The notes under the pieces: model-generated
Told to the model about the DNA's origin: nothing
The model's input: only the letters and a program-made list of their open reading frames with translations
The model's database searches: none
Translations under genes and position numbers: made by a program
Shown: piece after piece, positions 55,701 to 64,000 of the stretch
How positions within the stretch are numbered: position 1 is the stretch's first letter
How the letters are laid out: the number at the start of each line of letters is the position of its first letter
Origin: Globodera rostochiensis
Lineage: Eukaryota; Nematoda; Chromadorea; Rhabditida; Heteroderidae
Length of the DNA: 64,000 nucleotides
Assembly (NCBI GenBank): GCA_018350325.1
Contig: JAEVLN010000016.1
Span: 1,224,693 to 1,288,692, forward strand
Direction of reading: 5' to 3'

Positions 55701-56521
55701 TTGTTTCGTTGTCAGCAAATCCAAATGATTTTTATGATTCCAATGGGCTAAAACTGAAAAGATTCATGCTTAATATGGACAGAAAATATGTTAATTTAAT
55801 GAAATTTTAGTTTGGGTCCATTGTTAAATATTTATTATTTAAGTACAAAGTGCCCCAAAAATGTCTGACAACCCGAAATCCGGCAAATTTCGAAAATCTT
55901 AGAATTCTTTACTAATTTTTCTAACTATTTTTTTCGTCCTTTCGTCGATTACATCACTAAAAAATCTTGACCAAAACTGCAATTCTAAAACCTAAATTTG
56001 CCTGAGTGATATCGGCCAGAAATATGACATTGGGCGGTTGATTCTCGCAAATTTCTCTGGGCAAAATGCTGAGGAGCCATGGGAACATTTTTTAAATTTC
56101 ATTGGAGAATATTTATGTTCCCTTTTTTGCCTGGGGAAGCACACCGGTTTGGGGGTTCGACAGAAGATTAATGAAGCGTAAAAATTTTGGGGGGGGGGGG
56201 GGTGGGGGTGTTGATGGAGATGAACATCACCAAACATCGGCCGTCCTGCTCCGTCCACCCGCCCATTCTCCAGCACCAAACACCCATTTTCTGGGTCAAC
56301 GTTTTGCCCCTAACTGTCCTGTATTTCGTTTTCGAATTCATTAGGGAAGGTGTTGTGATTAGGGCCCAAATTTTTATTTTTGAGTGAACCAAAATTGATT
56401 GTTGAAAAATTTTGAATTCTTTAAAAAAATGTTCGAATTCGCTGGCGTCGGAATTGGTCGAAACGGAGGTCATATTCGGATTCTAAAAACCCGCGGGGGG
56501 AGGGGGGGGGTACAACCGAAG
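55701..56521. other. Gene-free stretch
   Basis: 55701-55760 is the conserved family leader. 55861-55880 repeats ATGTCTGACAACCCGAAATC, a scrap of a family start that soon decays. 56100-56350 has a short open frame interrupted by a G-run. 56440-56515 is the GATTC...GGGG repeat that precedes the fold-back element. Confidence 0.4.
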
Positions 56522-57178
56522 GGCCTCCGGACAATCCGTCAGAGGACAATCCGTCAGTGCCCAATCCGTCAGAGGACAATCCGTCAGTGAAGGACAATCC
56601 GTCAGTGGACAATCCGTCAGCAAATTTTTCTTTTTAAACACGATTTTAAACCATTTATTTGGAGGAAAGTGCCTACATGTTAGCGTGGGTTAAAAAACAT
56701 CCTATATAAGCTTTCCCCTGTTATTCTATCCGGCTCTGGTCTTTATAAGTTGGCCAAAAACTATAGGGGGGCCCCTTTTGGTCAAAATTTGTGAAAAACA
56801 TTTTTTATTCTAAAAAGGGCTGAAAATATGTTATTTGATACACTGATTTACAAATTCTTCAATAGGAAATAAAAATTAAGCATTATAGCGGTTTTTGAAT
56901 AAGTTGAATTTTTGAAAATTAAAGAAAAATTTTTAAGTAATACCAAAGCCGGATAGAATAACCGGGAAAGCTTATATAGGATGTTTTTTAACCCGCGCTA
57001 ACATGTAGGCACGATTTTCCACCAAAAAAATGGTTTAAATCGTGGTTTAAAAAGAAAAACTTGCTGACGGATTGTCCTCTGACGGATTGTCCACTGACGG
57101 ATTGTCCTTCACTGACGGATTGTCCTCTGACGGATTGGGCACTGACGGATTGTCCTCTGACGGATTGTCCGGAGGCCA
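56522..57178. mobile_element. Fold-back element with GGACAATCCGTCAG termini
   Basis: Two arms of about 220 bp (56522-56745 and 56955-57178) are near-perfect inverted repeats. Each arm starts GGGCCTCCGGACAATCC or its complement, followed by six or seven GGACAATCCGTCAG-type units and then 'cacatgttagcg'-containing unique DNA. The central loop (56760-56950) matches the interior of the element at 35050-35728. No convincing target duplication was found. There is no coding sequence. Confidence 0.75.
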
Positions 57179-57424
57179 TATGTACGACTTAGCTTTGTTT
57201 ATTTCCAGCAGAAGGTTTGAATGCTGTTGGAGACGATTTGGGCGATGAAAAGACCACCGATCGCGAAGATGGCGAAGATGATGTCGTGCAATCCAACAAT
57301 ATTGATGGGGTGTCGCAGGGAAATAACGCCAGAAACAATTTCGGAGGGCGAGGGCCGGCCAAAGAGCAAAATAAGCCCCGGGGGGGGGAGCTCAATGATA
57401 ATGTGCAAATCAAAAGCTTGAGTT
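57179..57424. other. Short open frames on both strands, unassigned
   Basis: Minus 57408-57199 reads a hydrophobic stretch (NIVGLHDIIFAIFAIGGLFI) and plus 57217-57474 an acidic one (GDEKTTDREDGEDDVVQS). Neither matches a family I recognise and there is no exon context. It could be an exon fragment of a membrane protein. Confidence 0.25.
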
Positions 57425-57725
57425 TAAAATTTTGGCATTTCTTTAGACTAGGGGTTGACGATATTCACGAATAGGGGTTGCAAAACCATAAGGGGACTCT
57501 TTTTTTCATCACTGAAAATTTTTCCTCAAATTATAGAAACCCTACTTTTTATATTCTTAGAAATGGACTTTTCGTATATCTCAGAAAGGTTACTTCAACA
57601 GTAGGACATCTAACATATGTACAGTTTGAATGTGATGGAACCCCAAAAGCCCCTATAGTTTTGTAACCCCCCCCCCCGTCCGGAAAATCGTCAACCCCTA
57701 AGCCTAAAGAAGTGCTAAAATTTTT
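57425..57725. mobile_element. Inverted-repeat element, about 300 bp
   Basis: The ends are inverted over about 40 bp: 'aaaattttggcatttcttta' then 'gactaggggttgacgat' on the left, and the near-complement (atcgtcaacccctaagcc, taaagaagtgctaaaatttt) on the right. The interior is AT-rich with a C-run. No target duplication was identified. Confidence 0.6.
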
Positions 57726-57825
57726 AAGAAACTCGTCTGAGCATGTCTGACAAAAAGACCTTAAGTGGTGGTGTTTCAGTCAATTAAGGCACCGAAATTA
57801 AATGTCTGCAAAGGGTACTAATTAG

Positions 57826-58144
57826 TAGGGTGCGGATTTTTAGGCTTGAGCATTAAACATTAAATTTTGTCGTGTGGTTTTGCTTTTTTAAACTCTTAGA
57901 AAATTTGACCAAGAATACTTCTATGTTCCAACTTGGCAAGCTTGAACAGGCGGCCAAGTTGAAAAAGGCAAATTTTTGTGAAATTACGTATGATAAAAAC
58001 TAAACAGCTGAAAATCTGCACGATGATAGTATGGCCTTAGGAGTATTTTTGGCCAAATTTTCTAAGAGTTTCAAAAAAGCAAAACCACACGACAAAAATT
58101 AATGTTTAATGCTCAAGTTTTTCGAGCCTAAAAATCCGACCCTA
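57826..58144. mobile_element. hAT-type MITE with long inverted repeats, 319 bp
   Basis: The perfect 8-bp duplication CTAATTAG flanks it (57818-57825, 58145-58152). The arms are inverted over roughly 100 bp (TAGGGTGCGGATTTTTAGGC, then gcattaaacattaa, cgtgtggttttgctttttt), so the element can form a near-complete hairpin. Non-coding. Confidence 0.9.
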
Positions 58145-58152
58145 CTAATTAG

Positions 58153-59392
58153 TGTTCGGCACGGTACGGTATTACCGCGGTATTTTTTTCGGTATTACCG
58201 ATTCGGTATATTTCGGTATCGGTTGGCTAGTTAGGTTGGAGTTCGAACCCGCATCGGTGAAAGGTTTTTTTCCTACCTTTGACTCGAGGACTCGAACTTT
58301 AGGAAAATGGACTTTAGGCACACAGTTTAACCACTGAGCTCCGTGACATTATCACGAAATGTTGAAAAATTTAAAATATTACCACATTTTTCCGTATTTC
58401 GCTTCGAAAAACAATCCATTTCAAAATCTCGAAAATCTCGGTCAAAATCGCCGAGACCGAGATCGAGATTTGGGGATGGGCCGAGACCGAGATTTGTCTC
58501 GAAATTCCGAGAGTTCAGGTCTCGGAGTTTTCGACAAATTTCCGAGATGAGACCTGGACTCTCGGAAATTCTCGGTGGGATCTCGATTTTTTTTATTGTT
58601 GAAAAAGGTGAGAGAGAACGCCAAACGAGAGAAAGTTAGAGAAAGAAAGGAAATGTTTAATTCTCTCGCACTCTCTATTTATTGGCACACATCTCGCTTT
58701 TTGTGCCGCTGTGTATTTATTGATTGTACTAATCTGCGAATAGTTTTTTCGTCTCTGTCTCATCAGGCGAGCATTTATTAAATGTTATCGCTTTTTGTGT
58801 CTGCCCTCATCGATCCATCGGCCATAAATTCAAAGTTTTTACCCCCCTCCCCCTCCCCTCCACATTTGCTACAATCATTCGATTAGACTTTTTTTTCTCA
58901 CCTTCAAAATTTTCTCGGCGGCGCCTGTCGGCACCGCCGACCACTCACCCGCCTCAGAAAACAGAAAATTACGAAAAAATTACGTATTTTTGCAAAATTC
59001 GTAACTCGTAATCCGTAATTCATAACAAGCAAAAAAAATCGTAACAATCGACCACACTCAATCGGCCTCATACTCAATGGTCCAGCAGGTCCGGAACTGT
59101 TTCCTTCTACATTACTATTTGCGTCTTTATTGATTGCACAAATGTGCCAAAAAGTTTTTTTTCTTGTCTCATCAGCACAGGCGAGCGATTAACGGTTATT
59201 GATTTTTGTGTCTACCCTCACGTAAATTTATAAAACTGCGTTGATTAAACTCATCTGTGGTTAAATCTTTGGAGAGTTTTAGATAGGAACGGAAAAGGGT
59301 TCGAGGCCATATGTACTAGTATTAAAAATCCATTTTTCAGTTTTTAGTTCTTTGGAATTATAAAAATCATTTTGCATTTGCAACAACAAAAA
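58153..59392. repeat. Repeat-rich intergenic DNA with a tRNA-like motif
   Basis: 58153-58210 has GGTATTACCG repeats. On the minus strand 58350-58275 reads GAGCTCAGTGGTTAA and, about 35 nt on, AGTTCGAGTCCTC, resembling tRNA A and B boxes (a tRNA-derived repeat, not a foldable tRNA). 58425-58590 has TCGGTCTCGAGACC-type repeats. 58690-58880 and 59110-59225 are copies of the GATCGATG dispersed repeat. 58912-58940 is the GGCGGCGCCTGTCGGCACCG module. 59335-59392 is the family leader. Confidence 0.5.
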
Positions 59393-60399
59393 ATGTCGAA
59401 CAAATTGGAAATTCGTCGCGCAGTTGAAGGAAATGGCGCTGAAATTGTCAAACTCGTTGGCGATAACGTCGAACGTCGTTTGCCAATTCTGCAAGAGCCG
59501 TTTCCGGCCAATGTAATTGGATTCGAAAGCCTTAAAATAAGGTACTAATTGTCGGTATAAATTGTTTGACAGCCATTATTTTTTTCCTCAAAGATTTTTT
59601 GTTAGATTTCAACATAATTTTTAGTTACATCGACCAAAGTGTCATCGAATTTCTCAAACTCCTCCGTCCGCTTTTCGATTCCGAAGGGACCGCTCTTTCC
59701 ATTGGAACACCCGCCCTTCAAACCCGCAGCTGGACGATCATTTGGGAGAAGATTTGGCCTTTGTTCAAAGACAACATTTGCGGCATTTCTTTGCATTGCT
59801 CCACTCTCGGCCGTTTGCGCCGTTTCTCTCCGACCATTTTCGGCGATTGCCCAAAACTCCGATTGATCCAATCCGGCTTTGATCTTTTCCCCGCGTTTCC
59901 GGCCGATGACAGTGCCGGCGCTTCTTCTGACCAAGCAGTGGCCAAATGGTTACACACGCCCCGCGGGGATGGTCTTCCGAAGGTGTTGGATTGCTTATTT
60001 TGGTCGGAAAGAATGGAACGACTCAAAGGGGTGAGTTTTGGACTCTGTTTAAATTCCTTCATTCCTCTTAAGGAATTTATTAATTCGACTGATCCGGTCA
60101 ATTTCATTCTCACTCTTCGGAATTGTTCTGCTTATGCCATTGTGCCATTTGAACGGGAAAACGATTTGACGGGGGAACGATTGGTGTTTCGGCACGTTGA
60201 GGAAGACGATTGGCTGTTGGTTCGCTGTCCGATTGAGCGTGACGAAGCGAAATGGGCCGAGTGGGAAGAGGAGGCTAATTATTGTCAGGGGAATCGCATC
60301 CACATTGACTTCAAAGACGGGGACATCGGCGACGGGTAGGAGCAAAATGGCATAAGAATAGTTCCTTTTCACTAAATCGGATTATTCACTAGGCTCTGA
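59393..60399 (+). CDS. F-box-like family protein lacking the F-box-like region (274 aa)
   Basis: Exons 59393-59541, 59625-60030, 60073-60335 and 60393-60399 (825 nt, in phase). The first exon fuses the family start (ATGTCGAACAA) directly to mid exon 2, giving [20 protein letters not shown]; intron 1 and the F-box-like segment are cleanly gone but the frame is kept. The remainder is intact: [88 protein letters not shown], ending DGDIGDGL. Unspliced read-through would stop one codon earlier at 60339, so the last intron matters little. The conserved leader precedes the ATG, so it could be expressed. If real, it would lack the presumed Skp1-binding part. Confidence 0.68.
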
Positions 60400-61384
<985 letters not shown>

Positions 61385-62501
61385 TTGTTTTTGTGTTTGC
61401 TAATATGATACCAATGAGCTAAAAACTGAAAAATGGAATTTTTAATATATAAAAAAATTAAAGAATCGAATTCTTGCCAGGGCTTGATGAAATTCATTTA
61501 GTTTTTGTCCTATAATCCATAATACCATACTTGTAAATTTTTCAAGTTTTTAAACCGGTTCAAAACCCTCAATTTTTATTTTCTATCAACAATTCCTAAT
61601 TTTAAAACCAATATGAGTGATTTTTCCCTTTTTTTAATCAGTGGACAACTGAGTCCCCACTCAAAAGAAAGTTCATTCCCGGGTCTCTAACTCTTCAGGG
61701 AATGGTTGCCCAACAAAAATTTTTTTGGCTTCTTACATGCAGACCGAGAGGCATCGATTAATATATATTTTGTTCGATTTTCAATCTGGACCGTGTGAAC
61801 GATATTTACCGAAATTTAACCACCGGATGCAAATTTTTAGACTAAATATAAAATTCGGGACCTTCATTCTTTAGGATTACCGAATTTTCCATTTATGTAT
61901 AATCAGCGGAAAACTGGAGTAGGGGTCATTCCCGTCCCAGCCACTCCCATCCCGTCCAGGGCGTAGAATCTGACCTCCGTTTCGACCGATTCCAAACCCC
62001 GTACCCGGATTCGAACATTTTTTTAAAAATTCAAAAAAATTTAGGCAAATTATTCAAAAAGCATGAATTCGATCGTTACTTGCGTTTTCGTTGTATGGGA
62101 GTTTAATTGATGTTGAACTTGCAACATATGAATTTTGGAAGTTGTACAAGTAGCCCTCATGTTAACGTCCCCCGGGGCAATTTGCCGTCGCCCACTACCA
62201 ATTGCTCGGCCAAATACCGGCCAATACTCCCCACGTACTATTCTTCTGAATGCACAGAAAATGAAAGCCAAATTAAATTGCTGGGCGGGAATAGAAAAGC
62301 CACACACCAAAAGTGACCCGTAATCAAATTTCGAATAATATTGCCCCTAAAATTTGGTAGAAAATAGAAAAAAATGAGAAAATCCCAAAAAGCCTCAAAA
62401 ACCTCATCAAAATCTAAAAAGCCACAATGAGGCTAAAACTCATTTTAAAAAGAAAGGATCTGCAGAGATATTCATTAATTGATTACTAATTACTTATTTA
62501 C
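61385..62501. other. Gene-free stretch with a MULE-tip fragment
   Basis: 61385-61460 is the family leader. 61918-61955 (GAGTAGGGGTCATTCCCGTC then CCAGCCACTCCCATCCCGTC) matches the conserved tip and tandem-unit style of the MULE-like elements, apparently a solo end with a new unit sequence. 62050-62330 has overlapping open frames on both strands (minus MVCGFSIPAQQFNLAFIF), of uncertain meaning. 62330-62500 is AT-rich. Confidence 0.4.
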
Positions 62502-63415
62502 TAGTGCTGCACGAGAGTCTCGATATCGAGTATCGACTCGAGAAAAGTCTCGAGTTTTTTGGGTCTCGGGCTCGGGCTCGAGTCTCGCGTATTTAGTCTC
62601 GATTTTCGAGACTTTTTTACACTGGTAAAGATGGTATTTTTGGTGAAAATTCATTACAGAATTCTGAGCTTAAATATTAAAAAAATGCATGATTAATATC
62701 TTTTTCACAACGTTTTAGTTAAATCTTTTGTGGCTTAGTGGGTTAAACTCTGTTTCTGATTTCCCTTATCAGAGGTTCTATCCCCGTAAGGAACACCCTT
62801 TTTATTCTTTTAATTAAATACCTAACCCTATCTCTTTATATAAGGATAATTACTCTTTTTTACAGATTCTTAGTCAAAAAACAAAACACATCACGCAGAA
62901 AACCTTATATGGTTATTTTTTTTACAAATTTAGTTCTAAAGATGGTGGGCCCAGATTTTTCAAAAAAAAAAAATTACCGTGTTTTGAAAATTTTGGTTGA
63001 AATCTCTTAACAAATCGAGTCAAAAATTCAAAATTTCTCGGCGGCGCCTATCGGCACCGCCGACCTCCCCCCCCCCTCCCAGAAGTAAAGCAGAATTCTC
63101 AAAAAAAATTTGCATTTTGGGAAATTTCTTAATCAAAAACGCAATAAAAAGGGAAAAATACACCCCTAAAAACAAAAATTTTCGGAAAAAATTGCTTAGT
63201 TTTAGTCAAAATCATGATAAAAATCATTAGATTTGGTCTAAAATTGACGTTATCTTAGCAAATTATGACATTTTTGAAGTAATTAAAAATTTTACGAAAA
63301 AAAGTCTCGATATCGAGTATCGACTCGAGAAAAGTCTCGGGTTTTTTGGGTCTCGGGCTCGAGTCTCGAGGTAAAGTATCGGGCTCGGGCTCGAGCCTCA
63401 ACTCGTGCAGCACTA
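62502..63415. mobile_element. hAT-type element, 914 bp
   Basis: The termini TAGTGCTGCACGAG ... CTCGTGCAGCACTA are inverted, with the perfect 8-bp duplication TTATTTAC (62494-62501, 63416-63423). Subterminal GTCTCGATATCGAGTATCGA motifs occur near both ends in the same orientation. The interior holds a tRNA-like pair (TGGCTTAGTGGGTTAAAC at about 62750, GGTTCTATCCCC at about 62785) and the GGCGGCGCCTATCGGCACCG module at about 63040-63062. No transposase. Confidence 0.9.
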
Positions 63416-63423
63416 TTATTTAC

Positions 63424-63566
63424 CTCACAATCAATAATTGCCTTCTCATTGCTGCCCTCCTGTTCAATGTTGCTGTTGTCATCGCGTTGTGCTGCATGAG
63501 GAGCCTTGACAGCTGCCATCTCCGCCCGAGGCGTTGCTTGTTCCAAACCCTAACCCGAATTCGAAC
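63424..63566 (-). CDS. Exon of an unidentified minus-strand gene (partial)
   Basis: The minus strand reads EQATPRAEMAAVKAPHAAQR DDNSNIEQEGSNEKAIIDCE and then meets a donor-like GTAAATAA at 63423-63416. An acceptor-like GGTTAG lies at about 63560. The composition is much richer in G+C than nearby DNA, consistent with coding. The residues are low in complexity and match no family I know. It may belong with the exon at 63870-64000; intervening DNA (63570-63869) shows a G-run and no exon. Confidence 0.4.
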
Positions 63567-63869
63567 TTTTTAAAAAATTCAAAATTTTCCAAAAATTAAA
63601 TTCGGCCTCAACTTGTCCAAAAAGCGCAAACCAACCCAAAAAGACCTAGCGGGCAGGGATCTCAGAATGCCCTATTTTATCGCAATTTTTGACCCCTCAA
63701 TGCCATGAAAATGCCTTATTTTTGGAGCCGGTTGCCATATTTTCTCGAAAATGATCTGGCCTCCCCAGGGGAGGGGGGGGGGGACACTTGCCCCCAGGGG
63801 CTACGGGCCTGACAAATGAGACCCCGTAAGGGTAATAATAAAAAGCGCATTTAATTTCTTTTTCCCCAT

Positions 63870-64000
63870 TCACTTGTCCACTTTCATCGGCCCTTCCACA
63901 ACGCCGGTGGCCGTCTGTTTGTTGTCCTCCCGCTCTTCCGCTATCATCCGAACCGGTTTATTCCCGTCACTCACGCGCCCGAATTGACGTTCGTGCGCCC
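63870..64000 (-). CDS. C-terminal exon of an unidentified gene (partial)
   Basis: Entering from the window edge the minus strand reads AHERQFGRVSDGNKPVRMIA EEREDNKQTATGVVEGPMKV DK and stops at 63870-63872. Base composition is coding-like and unlike the AT-rich surroundings. A GTGAGTGACGG after FGR could instead be a splice donor leading to the exon at 63424-63566, in which case the tail shown is intron. The product is unknown. Confidence 0.4.
   Translation of the reverse strand, partial: AHERQFGRVSDGNKPVRMIAEEREDNKQTATGVVEGPMKVDK

Noticed and set aside
57199..57408. Membrane-protein gene on the minus strand
   Set aside because: A single hydrophobic stretch without exon partners or family resemblance is not enough; an acidic frame on the other strand is equally long.

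Overview
This is nuclear DNA of a eukaryote, almost certainly a plant-parasitic cyst nematode (Heteroderidae; the SPRY and F-box-like families look most like Globodera, an attribution made from memory of those families). The evidence is short introns with nematode-type splice sites, a coiled-coil/SPRY gene of the class expanded in cyst nematodes, a nematode-type secreted astacin, AT-rich intergenic DNA, and dense small DNA transposons. Nothing suggests a bacterial, organellar or viral origin. All gene models are hand-spliced from the sequence. They rest on reading-frame and intron-phase agreement and on comparison between paralogues inside the window.

Layout. (1) 1-20 kb, 36-38 kb and 46-61 kb hold about a dozen copies of one F-box-like family. 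A full gene has a 44-nt first exon ([10 protein letters not shown] type), an exon of about 279 nt with the F-box-like segment, an exon of about 400 nt, an exon of about 270 nt and a short last exon. Two copies read as fully intact (5483-7233 and 51398-53560). One is an intact but N-terminally shortened gene (59393-60399) and one has a chimeric C-terminus (18198-19477). The rest are pseudogenes broken by 1-4 nt indels, stops, deletions or transposons. (2) 21.5-24.1 kb is a coiled-coil/SPRY gene. (3) 24.97-27.24 kb, minus strand, is best modelled as one BTB-BACK-SPRY fusion gene. Two paralogues of its BTB-BACK part lie at 41.6-42.9 kb (with a dead SPRY tail) and 44.6-45.8 kb. (4) 29.4-34.6 kb, plus strand, reads as a single 25-exon gene for a secreted astacin metalloprotease of about 1,129 residues with an unusually long N-terminal region. 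(5) At the right edge are exons of another minus-strand gene that leaves the window.

Mobile DNA dominates the rest. Nine elements are bounded by terminal inverted repeats and perfect 8-bp target-site duplications (hAT signature). A second group, MULE-like, has termini built from tandem arrays of a roughly 14-bp unit that differs from element to element (GGGACGCTAGTGGC, GGGACGGAGTTGGC, GGGAACGAGTTGGG, GGACAATCCGTCAG). One of these encodes a decayed FLYWCH/MULE transposase and sits nested inside a hAT element. There are also a 109-bp tandem array, a 48-bp minisatellite open in both directions, and several dispersed repeats.

Functionally the host genes suggest two themes: adaptor-type proteins (F-box-like, BTB-BACK, SPRY) that could feed substrates to ubiquitin ligases, and a secreted protease. 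The adaptor families are in active birth and death here, with transposons as the main agents of breakage.
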